Positions 11,995 through 25,113 of a stretch of 64,000 bases of DNA are shown here, in pieces (positions within the stretch are counted from its first letter, which is position 1; each line of letters opens with the position of its first letter). The translations under genes and the position numbers were made by a program. The notes beneath the pieces are model-generated. The model made no database searches. It saw nothing but the letters and a program-made list of their open reading frames with translations, and was not told the origin of the DNA. Source of the stretch: Atrina japonica (lineage: Eukaryota > Mollusca > Bivalvia > Pterioida > Pinnidae); assembly GCA_030159075.1 (NCBI GenBank), contig BROG01000651.1:62001-126000 (forward strand), in the 5' to 3' direction.

Positions 11995-12195
11995 TAGCAG
12001 TATTGTAATATTAGAGCCTTTCGCACTTAAGTCATTGCACTAATTTATGGGCATTGCTAAAATTTCTCCATTCTATCATTCTTTATACACAACAAAACTA
12101 ATAAAATTAATTGCGCGAAATCAAGATTGCGCTAATAAGTCTATACACCCCCAAAGAGCGCTAAAATATGAGTGCGCTAATTTAAATACACATAC
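11995..12195. repeat. GCGCTAA-word repeat element
   Basis: Short region with repeated GCGCTAA/TTGCACTAA words in one orientation (GCGCTAATAAG, GCGCTAAAATATG, GCGCTAATTTAAA) ending near ACATACAGTAG. Looks like a short non-autonomous element; its borders are unclear. Confidence 0.4.
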
Positions 12196-12496
12196 AGTAG
12201 AAGCCATGATCAAATAGAAACGTCAACACTTTAGAAGTGTAATGCCAAACGAGTTTAATATTTCGACCCATAAATGTATGAAATGTTAAACATCATAAAC
12301 ATAATACCAAATGCGATTCTTCCAAGTCAAACCTAAGACTTTTCAAAAGGGTTGTAACAGTTCAATCTCCAAACGCTAAGTGAAAACCAAAAATTGAAGG
12401 AAAATCGAAATTCTTCAGGATGAGAAGTTACGCCTAATGAACAGAATTTTGCATAATACAAAGCAACAATAAAGCAAACTAAATCTATCTTATTGA

Positions 12497-14420
12497 ATGA
12501 AAACAAAAAAACATCTACAAGAAATAAAAAATGCAGAAGTACCAATTGATTATCGAAACTGTAAGTCCATTGTAATACACCAAATTACAAATGGTCTCAA
12601 TTTGGAGAACAATTGCGAATCCCAAACGGGTTGGGAGCAGATGCTCGGAAGGAGTCGGCGTTCCCTGCCAGCATGTCACGCTTTTGCAATGTCAATGTAA
12701 GCTGAGGGTCATGACTAACTGATCCTTGTAACTTTCTGGTAGAGTTTGAAGTAAAAATGAAGAAGTACCACTGGATATTTGAAAGTCGATATTGACCGGG
12801 TAAGTGGGTTTTACAAAGGTTTATCTTAATATGTTTGTCATTTTGAAGTGGGTGTGGCGCGTTGGTTCCTTCCGTACGCCCTATCCAATTCCGTTTAGGA
12901 TTTGCAATTGTTCTTCGCATTGAGACGGTTGTTTTATCTATCTTTTCACCGAGCTTTACCTTTTCACTGAGCTTTACCTTTGTTATCGAGCTTGACCTTT
13001 TCGCCAAACTCGAGAGGTTTCCATTGAACATTTGCGATGGGTGTGACATGCTAACAGGAAACGCTGACTCCTTTCGGATACCTGGTCCCAGCACGTTTGG
13101 ATTTGCAATTGCTGTTCATGTTGAGACCAATTGTATATCGAATTTGGTGTATTGTAATGGATTGAGTTTCGATTATCTATTTGTACTTACAAAGAGAAGT
13201 CAATAATCTCTGGCTATGGTTTGTTCCACTTCCATCCAAGATGGCAAGGTTTCATATGTAACAAACTGTGGATATGTCGGGTAAAAATTCGCTTAACTCC
13301 ACAATGTTTTGTAAATGGATATAATCGATGAATGCCGAATGAAAATAAAAAAACGCAGCTGTATCCTATTTGTTTTATTGATTTATATATAGCCAAGAAG
13401 TGCTTCAAAATTTTATTCCTGCTATGGACTGACGCCAATGCAGTGAGGGTCCCTTTATGTGCCACGCCTTCTGTAACACGGGACCTCGGTTTGTAGTCTC
13501 ATCCTGAAGAAATACCTGTATGTCTCTATACCTTCCGAGTGATTGGCGAACTACCAGTCACTACTTTTTCATGGATTTTATGATAACAGTCTATTATGGG
13601 TTTGTTTCATGACTTGATCTTGTTAGAACTGAAGACGTCCAATGCAAAAATTCAATTTTACAGAAGAGTCAAATATAATGGTGAAAAGGAAATCCAGTCT
13701 AGTTTGAATAATTATCAAATAAAGTTCTACTTGTTCCTGTTTTTTTTTAAGTTATACATAACTCTGTTTTGTGCTTGTTTTATCACAATGTAACAGATCA
13801 ATTAATAGATCTAGCTACAGTACATGCATTCCCTTAAAATTTGATATTCTAGTAACATACGAGTTCTAATAGAGAAACCGAACGATTGGTGCACTTCCGT
13901 CATTCATCATGTTGATGTTGGCAGCTAAGTGTATATCTAAAGCTTTGAGTGTCGGTGGTATTTGTAATCTATAAAGCTATATCTATTTACATTAAACCCT
14001 CGATGATATATCAGTTTTTTTCAGTTCCTGGGGAAAAAGAAAATACAAGTTAATAATAAAATAGATTTCTAGGGAAGTAAGTAGGTTGTACTATTCCGCA
14101 GATCATGGCGCGAGCAAATTATAGCTTTTGATTCATCTTAAGTAAAAATGAAGAAGTACCAATGGATAATCGAAACTCCATTAGAAAACGACAAATTAGA
14201 TATGTAAATGGTCTCAACATGAAGAACAATTGCGAATCCCAAACGAGATAGGACCACGTGTCCGGAAGGAGTCAGTGTCCCCTGAGAGCATGCTAGACCC
14301 ATTGCAAACGTCCCAGGGAAACCTCACGAGTTCGATGAAAAGGTTCAGTTCGGTGAAAAGGTCAAGCTCAGTGAGAAGGTACATATAACAATAACAATGG
14401 TTTCAACACGAAAAACATTT
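12497..14420. repeat. Dispersed repeat family, three copies (two inverted, one direct)
   Basis: Copy 1 (about 12538-12705) contains AACAATTGCGAATCCCAAAC, GGAAGGAGTCGGCG and CCAGCATGTCAC. Copy 2 (about 13020-13195) is its reverse complement. Copy 3 (about 14148-14420) is direct and continues with GGTGAAAAGGTCAAGCTCAG words, which also occur reversed at 12945-13005. The large open frames here (e.g. 12597-13094) are by-products. This is a familiar type of bivalve repeat. Confidence 0.7.
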
Positions 14421-15740
14421 GCAAATCCTTTCATTAAGTTCCTGTCCATTTTGAAAACTATTGTTTAAGCTGCCAATCGATATACTAGCATCTTATGTAG
14501 TATTTGTTGTTTTTTTATTAAAAACTTCATCACGAGCATATATTAATTTTAAATGGAATTTTAAATCGTTGTATACTGGTTTGAATTCTGGTACTGACGA
14601 TGCCATAATACAAATTAAATATGCCTACAAATTGATTCCCCTACAAATAGGTTTTGATGATATATAGTCGTGGGGAAAGAAGTATGTAACCAACTAAATA
14701 AACATTTTGGACAAGCACAAAATCAAGACAGTATAACGAATTTCATAAACATTTAAGCTCCACCAGGCGGATCTGCAGTTGCTAATTTCCCATGGCCAAG
14801 ACCTCCCGTTTCTGCTTTCAACGGCAACAGAGTAATTGGGATTCGATCTATTTCAAATATAGATCGGCATTCTATAGGTTGTACAGTATTATTGCATGTT
14901 TACTGTTAATTTTGTTATTTTCCTTAAATTAGCAAGTTTTATTTTGAAATAAACATTGATCAATGATAGTATATAAGTAAATTACCTAGGGACTGAAAGA
15001 TGACATTATTTTACTGTAATTTTATTCATTTTCATTTTCTTTTGCATAAGAGTACATGTAGTTGGAATCCCAAATTTATTTTTTCTAAATAACATCACAT
15101 TTCAGTACTTTGACTAAAGTCCTAGGCGCCATGGTCCGACACCGTGAACCGAATCTGAGAATTCCGCTTGGAAGACAATGTCTAGATTTATATATGCCTC
15201 TGCTGATAATGGAAAATTTATATACTCATTTCCTTTTATGATTTCCTGTTCGCCTCACAAGTTTGGAATGTCGGGTTCGATAACTTAAACTGGCTTTTTT
15301 TAAGGATATAAGCTTTGTCAAGTGCTCAGTGTAAGAAATTAAAGTAATGCATCTTCTATGCGAGACTTAAAACTGGGGTCTCTGTCATTGTAGGCATAGC
15401 AGGTTATACAACGCCCACGATATCATGACAAGTCAAAATGTGTGGCGTTTCATAAGATTCTTTAAGAGGCCTAAAACATCGACAAAGATCAATGATTGTA
15501 CACCTGGGAATTTTCGCCGTTTTCTCCCTTAGATATGACAGCGAATTTAAAATGACAGTAAAACTTTCAAACTATATTTTTGAAGCAAGTACATTCATAC
15601 CATCCATGAGTCTATGGCTGCCGCGGTATTTAGCACGAATTCAAATCTTATGTCGTACAACGAAAATAAGATGGGGAGAAATTATCCATGTATACAGTAT
15701 ATTCATTAACATAAACAGAAAAAGAAAAAATTAACAATGA
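14420..15740. other. Intergenic, no gene seen
   Basis: AT-rich DNA without a recognisable coding exon on either strand. Short open frames at 14461-14667 and 15492-15734 have no family features. Confidence 0.6.
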
Positions 15741-17272
15741 CCCTTTATTTTCATTATAATTTTGTGTATAACAAAACAAGTAATTTATGAACACTAAGCA
15801 TTTCAATTATAACGCTTATTTTCAAAAACTAAATGATGAAAAATCAATAATGAAATCAATGATATCATATCACTTTCTAATAAAGGATATATGATTCATA
15901 GTTTTATACTTTGAAACATCCTGTAGATTATCAGTGTAATATCAGCTTCTGTGTGTCAATGTAAGATTCACCCACTGTTTTTCACGCTTATCATACCGCC
16001 ACTCAGTTGTGCACATAAAATGCATCTTGCTATATCTTAAATACTATTTAATTGTGATGACTTCACCTTTGAGGTCACAAAACGTTGACAAATTGTCGCA
16101 ACTTAAGATTTTATAAAATTGACAAATGGAATTAAAATCAGCTATAAGCTTCTCTGATTTCAGCGATTCAACTTATCTCTCATTATCACTACACTGTCTC
16201 GCAGGAGATTGCAATCATAGAGAAGAACAAGAGCCAACAAAAATGTTTTAGAATGGAAAACTGAAAAGCAGAAAATTACATTGTCTTTGAAAGACAAAGG
16301 TAGATATACTTAATGGTAGTGGTACAAAAAGTTGAAAAGCGACATATATAAGTCTTGAACATAGTTCACAATATTAATATCCTCTACAAATCATGTCTCT
16401 CTATTAGAACATTTAAAAACTTTATAAACTGAGAATTTACAATATTCTTAATTCGTTACATCCCATACTAAGTAACCCAAATCTTTGCTATTCGGATGTA
16501 TTATGTTTCATTCAAATATAGATACATGGCAAAAGATTAACCCTCTACAAGTAGATGGCACATCACGTGCGATAGCAAAGGATATCACCATATTTCTCCT
16601 GTATCGCAAAGGTAACCTATAACAGAGCTACAAACATGTTTTAGGCTAATTTTTACATTTTCAATTCGGAAAATACACTCAAATGTGTGTCAGTGCATTT
16701 CAAATTTTCCTAATTAAGCTCTCATCTTAATACCATGGTTCAGAAACTGAAATTTCTAAATGCTAAATGATCTAAACGCTGCAATATGTAAAACTATGCA
16801 GTGACTATTTCATGCTAAGCACCATCATTTCTATCAGCATATTTACACGGAATATTGAAACCATCAAATTACATCAAAATCCCGGTGGCATGTAAAACGT
16901 ACTTAGCAATATAATCTAAAAGTCACTAACAAAACACAAAGATATGAAAATGTCAATTGCAAAAAAAAATATTTTGATAATTCCATCCTGAAAAATGCTT
17001 TACTTAGTACCACAGTGTTGAATATTATAACTTGTTCGCTTAACTTATCGAAAATAGAGTTATGGAGACTTATTTAGAGTGGGAGTGAGCTATTAAAAAT
17101 ATTGAGAAGTATGTGTCATTGAATAAAAGACTTGATATTACTAGAGAAATTTATATTGCTTCCATGATATAATTCTCTTTACATATGTAAGTGTTGAAAG
17201 TATGCAGGATTTTTAATACAGAAGATTGTAACATATTATTTTAATAACAAAGATTGTTCAAATGAAAGAAAT

Positions 17273-17310
17273 ACTCTCTCTCTCTCTCTCTCGTTCTCTC
17301 TCTCTCTCTC
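17273..17310. repeat. (CT)n microsatellite, interrupted
   Basis: CT units broken once by CGTT. Confidence 0.95.
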
Positions 17311-18796
17311 ATTAAGGTTGTATCTCAAATTCAATTTCTGTGTTAAGATATTCTGTCACTTCTTTAGCATATTTAATTAATTTTAATTAGTTTAAAAATT
17401 TCACTGTTTAAATAATTTCAAATACTGTATATTGTTTAAACATTTCAGTTTGCCAAATACATAGAAATCAAAGATATTATTTGAGATTGTCCTAAATCCT
17501 TTTAGAAACTAATTACACCAAGAAAAAACACATAATCTATCTTGTCAACACACATAATAGTTAAATATGTAACATTATTTATCAGTTTTAGGGTTATTTA
17601 CCTATATGTTTTTGTGTCCTATATTACCTTTATTTACCAATATTAGAAATATGTACTGGTATTTTCCCCATGTTACATTACCTTTATTTACCAGAATTTG
17701 TGATATTTATTGGTAAGTTTCGTGTTATATTACGTTTATATACCAGAATTATATATATCTATATATCATTAATTGCATTGTTTAAAAGATAACTTACAAA
17801 ATTATGACATAAGGCTGTGTAAAGATATATAGTCTTATATATATTATATCAGTTCTTACTGTGATATATCTAGGCCAAGGAAGCAAATGACGAATCATGG
17901 CTTCAAATACAATATAGTTTTTCATTTTCAGTGAATTAATACATTAAAAAGTCCCTAATTACTAATGTAACATCTAAACCTCTTTGTATCTCCATTTTAC
18001 ATAAAATGCTGTGAAAATTAGTAGAGACAAAATAGGAATGTTTTAAAATGCACTTCATCAATATGAAAGCACTTGTAACCAATGACACACTAACACTTGC
18101 TAAGATGATGAACATGATGTGTGTAAATCAAAATAAAGACAACTTCTTAAAAAAATGTTTTCTCAATGCCTAAATGAATATACTATATGCAAATTGTACA
18201 TAACTTGCAAAGTTTGGAGAAAGTTAAATTAAGAAAGACAAAATGATGATAAAAGAATAATAACAAGGTTGATTTCACTGTAAAATGGATAATTGCATAA
18301 AAATAGCCTTGTAAGATATATTTTGTTTTGCATATTCAATATATGATAAATACTCAATATTGTATCATTTCAATGCTTAACTCCATTTAAGAGAAAAAGC
18401 AGGATTCATTTCAAGACAATATTATGTATAAACGACTTTTATTCTCTTAATATCTAGCAAAAGGCTTACCTATATAATGTCTCTACACTTTGACATTCTA
18501 ATTAATGATAAGGGTTATGCACTTTTCATGTTAGACGGATAGTGTCAGTTAAAAAATTATTCACAATAAATGTGCAATTCATGCTTTTATGGGCAGGTAA
18601 AAAAGTTCCTAAATAAACAGATGTCAATAACAAACACTGATTTGCAGGAAAGGTCCGTTAATTTACGTTGTGTATGAAGACTGTAGTGAAAGTGCAAAAT
18701 TTTGCTTTTATTCATTACAAGGCGAATAATGTGTTTCTTGAACATTAATACACTGCTTCTCAAATGTTAAGCACACTTTTAATACTGATTCACACA

Positions 18797-18802
<6 letters not shown>

Positions 18803-18865
<63 letters not shown>
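18803..18865. repeat. (CA)n(TA)n microsatellite
   Basis: About 24 CA units followed by TA units. Confidence 0.97.
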
Positions 18866-20474
18866 CCATTCTTGATTAATTTTCACTTTTATTTTATCAT
18901 CTGCACTGCATGATTTCTTTAAATCAATTTAGAATCACTCACATAGAGCTCAAATTTCTCAAATCAATCAAACATAAACTTCCACTGTTTCCTATATTTA
19001 ATTTCACCAGATAATATGATTGTATTATGTCATTATTGATCAATGCATCCTTTTTCTAGAGAGGTGGGAATATACTGCTATACATAATGTTTTTAAAATG
19101 TCATCCCAATCCAAACATCCACCACCTATTGACTACAAATAACAAGAGGCTTATTTGTATTACTGGTCACTGAAATCCAACATTCCTTACCTACAGAACT
19201 GCAGAACTGCAGTTCCAGAGGTAAACAAAATTCGGTTATTGGTGTCTCTTAACCTAGCCATGCTACATGTACATTCCAAATCTGATGAAAATTGGCCTAA
19301 CTGTTTCAGGAATATAAGCACAAAAACAGACAGAGACAGATCATAAGTCTAAAAGGTTAAAATATATTGCTAACCTTTAAATAAAATAATAAATGCCTTT
19401 GAATTTGTGAACCTTTCACAGATAAATAAATCCCCAGATTCCATGTTGTTACACCAATGAAAATATGAATTCAGTGATTTTGAAAGTTTATCAGAGGGTA
19501 AAGAGATGTAACTCATCTTTATTATGTAAAATTCATCAATCTGCAGAATTCATTTGGTGCATCTTTGGTAATTCAAACTTACAAGGGGAGAAAGGTTATG
19601 AAAGGAATTCTTTAGTTCCAAATTTCATGTTCATTGTTATTTATAATCTTTATAAAGTTTACTTTTACAATGCCATAAATTTTCAAGATCGCTGAAGCTG
19701 TATTTTCATTGGTTGAACAAGACATACGTACATGGTCACTCACATAAGACCCCTTCACAGCTTTCCGTAGATGACCATGCCACATATTCGAAAACATAAT
19801 GGGTTTTTAATTAGATTACCTCTGGTATTTCAAAATTTTAAACAAAAATTTAATGTTTAACCTTTTTAACTTTATCATACCATAGTGCTCTTCAATTGTG
19901 CTATCACCAAAGATTTATTTAAACTAATAGAGACAAAACTTCTGGTACATTCAGGAAAATAATTATTAATTGAAGCAAGTTGTAAAACCAACAGCTGACT
20001 TGATGTCTGTTTAATGATCCACAACAAAACCATCAAATTACAAATGATTGCCTGATCATGAATCATCATCTAAAAACTAATTATTAATATCTGTCAATTT
20101 ACCTGCCTGCTCTACTACCTATCATTTCATCAAACAATTTAATATTTTTCTAACCTCAATTTTAAGAGAAAAAATATCATAGCACTTAGTCAAAACATTT
20201 CTGCATATGAATTTTACTACTTAAAATTAATCATATTTTAAATCAATTTAATCGTAGTTCTGCTTCAAACTGCATCCTTCTGAAAAATAAAATAAATGCA
20301 AACAAAATTGATAGCCGAGCATGTATGATTTTCATACAAAAATATCATGTGATAAAAAATAGTTTTTAACTCTTAAACAAGTAGAAATGCAAACCTGATA
20401 AAATGTTGTATGGTATCACTATTTGAGAATTCATTCATTATACTTGTTAGGATATAAATATAAATGACTAGTGT

Positions 20475-20632
20475 CAGGGATTTTCCTAAACTGCAAAAAT
20501 GGCAAATTTTTTTCCCCAAAAATATTCGAAAATTCCCAAATTGCAGTTTCAAAATAGAGAATAAAGTATTTTCAAATGAACATCTCTTCTGTTTTAGATA
20601 AAACATATATTTACCAAATTTTGCAGACCCTG
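20475..20632. mobile_element. CAGGG-ended short element (CCCAAA-word type)
   Basis: Starts CAGGGATTTTCCTAAACTGC and ends CAGACCCTG. It contains words such as TGCAAAAATGGC and AATTCCCAAATTGCAG. The reverse strand at about 49676-49785 begins CAGGGATTTTCCTAGACC and carries CCCAATGCAAAAATGGC. No target duplication could be settled. Confidence 0.4.
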
Positions 20633-21913
20633 GTCCCAGAATTAAGGAGGTAAGAAAAGGTACTATAAAACTGTGATAATATATAAACAAATCCTATAGG
20701 CAGTTGAGTGGAGATTTTATCATTTTTTGCTCAATATTTCCATTGTGTACTTTCTCTTTGTTCATTTTAATTTTCTTCAGTAATAGTTAAAAAAGTAGAC
20801 TAGCAAAAATGAAAACACAAAAGAAAGAAACAAACAAACACTAGTATATAGTGAACAAACAACAATCTGATTTGTAAGTCTGCATTTACTGATCATTTTC
20901 TCTGTGTGCTGATTCTTCCTACTCCTAGAGGTCTACCAAATTAAAGTATAACATAATTTTCAAGTGTACAGGTAAAAATATAACTCCATGCATAACTGCA
21001 GCTATAACAGATCTATATGGAACACTGGCCTGTCACTTCTGTTATCATTTGAATTACTAAGGATATTGGACAAACTGAGTTACATGTATATCTATGTATA
21101 TTACATGTATTTGCTGTTCAGGTTTTGCACCCAAAGAATTCTTTTTATCTGTTTAATTCTTTCTATCCAGAAGATTGCAAGAAATATATAACTGAAAAAT
21201 TTGCATTAAAGGGAAATAACTCATTAAAGGTGTCAAAGTGCTTCAGAGTGACAAAATACTTCGTAGAACTTGTTGTGCTGATCATTGTAAGAAGTTTTTC
21301 TTCATCCATTTTCACTTTTATGCATTATTACTACGATCTCCTTTTTAGCCATCTTTTTCTGTTTTTCTAAAGTCAAAATTTATATAACCTGGCAGGGTGG
21401 AGTCTTATAAATCCTTTCTTCACTAGGCCAAGTTTCAATTTTAAGTAATGAAGCATAACAACATTCAAATAACACTTGGAAGAGAAATCAGTCATACAAG
21501 ACACCATACCTACAAGCATCCATTGCATTCATAAAACATTTTTTAACTAAAAAGTGAGTAGATCACCCACATGATAATCATTGTTACTCCAACCCGGCAA
21601 GTTATGTGCATCAGACAATAGATTAACATAGCTGATACAATTTCTGGAGTTAATCTTCTAAAACGTTATTTTCTCACAAAAAATATTTTCAACCTGTCTA
21701 TTGAATTCAGAGATTTTTATACAAAGAAAAAAGAGGAGGAAAATGATAGATAATGATGCTGCATCAAAGGATGCCAGATGATACAGATAGAAACTGCTCG
21801 CATGGCAATTGAACCAAGATATGTTAAAAAAATCATGTACCGATGAAATCTACAACAAATGATAATGCCCTATATCACAACCTTTCACATATATGTAACT
21901 TGACAATAGTTTT

Positions 21914-22459
21914 TTAATCCTCTTTCGTTGATGATCTTCTGGATTCTGAATCGCTTTTAACAGTTGTTAAGTTCAAAGGAGAACTTCCTGCAGAATTTCC
22001 TTTGGCAAACAATTTCTGCAGATGGGCAGCTAATACCGAAGCTGTTGAAACATTGATGTTTGTTAGTTTCCCCAAGGTAGCTTGGCCAACACTACCTCTG
22101 GAGGAGGTGCTGGGTAAGGGGCCTTTATTTGACACAGAATAATACATTCCACTTCTAAGAGAGGTATTGGCATTTTTTAATAAATGATTATTCAACTGTT
22201 CGTCTGATTTATTGTCCACTTTTAATTCTACTGACTGATGAAATGAGGCCTGATTTCTGTTGTCTGTGGTTCTTGAATTATCATGAGGCATTTCTAAGTC
22301 TATTTCTGGTATTTTGACTGTTTGTGTTTGACTTAACAATTCACTGCGAGAATTACACGTGGAATCATTTGAATCAGAATTCTGATCTAGTCTTGCAATT
22401 TTGCTGTTTTGTGGTACGACTATCAAATGTGACTTGCTTGGAATTCTGGGTATTGGTAC
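21914..22459 (-). CDS. I-kappa-B-like gene, terminal coding exon
   Basis: 546 nt from a TTCCATTACAG acceptor to TAA at 21916-21914. Encodes 181 residues: VPIPRIPSKSHLIVVPQ, then Ser/Asn/Gln-rich sequence with an SVLAAHLQKLF helix and a Ser/Arg-rich end. No known domain was recognised. Vertebrate BCL3 also has a Ser-rich tail controlled by phosphorylation; function here is inferred only. Confidence 0.78.
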   Translation of the reverse strand, partial: VPIPRIPSKSHLIVVPQNSKIARLDQNSDSNDSTCNSRSELLSQTQTVKIPEIDLEMPHDNSRTTDNRNQASFHQSVELKVDNKSDEQLNNHLLKNANTSLRSGMYYSVSNKGPLPSTSSRGSVGQATLGKLTNINVSTASVLAAHLQKLFAKGNSAGSSPLNLTTVKSDSESRRSSTKED

Positions 22460-25040
22460 CTGTAATGGAACAAGTAAACATGACAATTTCTTTGATTACA
22501 AAAATTAAATGTCTCCATAAAAATAATTTAATAAAAATAATGCAATGATGGCAGGCCTTGAATCATGTTAGATAGGCAGTGCTACAAAAAAAATCTCTGA
22601 TCTAGGATCATTTGCATCAAGTTAAGATTACATCTGAACTTCTCCAAAGTTGTGACCTCAACCTATCCACTGCATCAACCTATCTTACTAAAATATTTTA
22701 CTTGTATCTGCATTTCACCATTTTACCATCGTATTTCAACTTTCTTCATTGGATAATCTAGGGGCCTACTCCAAACACCCCTTTGTAATTACAGTTATAT
22801 GTAATAGTAATATTAAATGTGACCTCGTGTGTGTAATGCATTATGTACATAATCAAGAAACAAAATAATTATCTTTCAAGTAATGATAGCATTGGGATTC
22901 AAGACTGTGTAGGAACTGCATAATAAAAATATATCATGTACTTTATATTTATATCGCATATTTGATACTTTTGAATTATCCCTTATCTCTGCACCCACAG
23001 TGAAGTGGAAGTCTTCATTTAGACTTTCAGGACACTACAGTCTGTGTTCACTAGAATGTGACTTTCATCAGAGAAGGATCACACCGCAGTCTTTGAAGCA
23101 GGGAAAGTTTTGGAAAAAGTGTTACATAAACAAATTGACACTCAACCTTTAGTATTTAATTGCTTGACAATTCCAGCTACAGAATAATTTAGGTGAATTT
23201 AAGGAAAAGACAAGTATTGAGGTCGTTGGTGTTACGGTTATAGATTCTAATTGCTTAAGGAATTTAATGATAATTTGACAGGTAACATAGTAGCAATGTA
23301 TGTGTACATTATCGGTACAAACGAGTAATATAAGTGATGTTCAATATGATAAAATGCAACACACATGCAAGTCTAAAGTATTTGTAAGCTTTTTCAATCC
23401 CAATCCTATCTAATAATGTACAGTCAAATATTACTCTGATTGTTTGGTATTATTGTTTTAGCACCAATTATTAAACATAAACAATGTGTTTGTGTGTTCT
23501 CCTATCCATGTTTTCATCTCTCCCGACATCGACCTATCTTCCACTTCGACCTATCTAATACTTAAATCTGGATTTTTGCCAAAAATCGGCCATTCGTCCT
23601 ATCCCCCACATCAACCTATAGGCCATAAAATAGAGGTTATCTTATGACTGCTTTATATACACTGGGAGGAGCCTTTCCTCTGTCAGAAATGAGCAATGAC
23701 TTATCATGTATACAGGGGCTGAAAATTTTCTTTCAGCTGCTTGGGTCCAGGATTTATTTGTTAAATATTGCCTGGGTCCAGTCCTCTTATGTATGGGTCC
23801 AAATACAATAAATCTAACTTAGATTTTAATTTATCAATACATATAACAATTATCAAAGGTGGAAACAGAAAATTATATAAACCAAAAACTGCCACAAAAT
23901 CAAATAAGAAAATGACAATTGAACTTTTCAAAGGAAGCAAATAAAGTTTAGAAAAAATAGAAACTGACAGAATAGTCATTCACTGATTCAGACTTGTTAG
24001 GACCTTGGACCCACACAGCAGGAAAATGACAGGGTCCAAAAGTAAAATATGTAGGTCCTGGACCTCAGACTTAAGGAATTTTCAGCCTTTGTATTTAATT
24101 CAAACAGTGGACTCTCCTCATGTTGAAATCAAATGAATTGGAATTCCTGATCTAAAAATCAAAATCTAATGGCCGGTCCCAATTTTTATGGATATGTTAA
24201 TTCAAATTTCAGTTATCTCAAATTCTGGATATCTGAAGGTAATAGAGGTGGTCCCATTAACTTCAAGATAACAAGATTCCAATGTATTAATATTGATTAA
24301 CAAACAAAAACTTAACACACTGTAAATTTTAACTAACAGTAATCTAAGTGTACTTTGTATATTAGCAATATGCTCTAATTAACATTTAGAATTAATGTAT
24401 GAATTAAAAGAGTAATTTAATTTTTTCACAAATGGCCAGGCCAAAAATAACTACCATGGTTTTGACCAAAGTGGCAAATTATGATAGCCACTTACAAGTT
24501 GTACATATATCAGAGAGCTATCAGAGTAATCACATTTACTTTTTTGCTTGGCATTAATATTTTTTCTTTTTCTTTATGTTCCATATAAGACTTGGCATCC
24601 AGGCCTCGGAGTAAAATAGATGCCGCTTCTTGGTAACCACGTGCTTGAGCCACCATTACAGCTGTTATTCCCGCATAGTTAGTCAAATCTATATTGGCAC
24701 CACAGTATTGGAATACATCCACAATAGGTATCAAATTGGCTTCAACAGCATGGAACAGCGGTGTCCTACCACTTTTACCATCCTGTAAAATTATAAAACA
24801 AGGTAACATGTATTTATGCAAGTACTGTTTACCTTGAAATTTTGCGCTCTTGGTTATTTTTGCACTTCTATGACAAAAAAATATTCATCCTCTCTTAAAT
24901 TCGCCCTTAATCACTAGTCTCATGCATGGATGGCATGTATGTCCATGCTTCAAACATTTAACTTGAAAATTCTGTAATTCGCCTTCTCATCTAAGGGTGA
25001 AAATTAAACATCAGTGAAAATTTCCAGCTACTAGTATACC

Positions 25041-25113
<73 letters not shown>

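Larger units (their letters stand above)
15740..21913 (-). other. AT-rich region downstream of the I-kappa-B-like stop (possible long 3' UTR)
   Basis: No coding exon was found. Minus-strand AATAAA hexamers are numerous (e.g. near 15743-15748), so the 3' end of the I-kappa-B-like mRNA cannot be fixed. It contains CT and CA/TA microsatellites and a short tandem duplication (17620-17750, a TTACCTTTATTTACCA-type unit). A dispersed repeat copy at about 19475-19600 matches 47165-47270 (CTTTGAAAGTTTATCA, GATGTAACT). Confidence 0.4.

Noticed and set aside
12597..13094. 165-codon reverse open frame
   Set aside because: Overlaps an inverted dispersed repeat pair; the protein follows the repeat structure and resembles nothing known.
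20373..20690. 105-codon reverse frame
   Set aside because: Covers a short CAGGG-ended element and AT-rich flanks; no family features.
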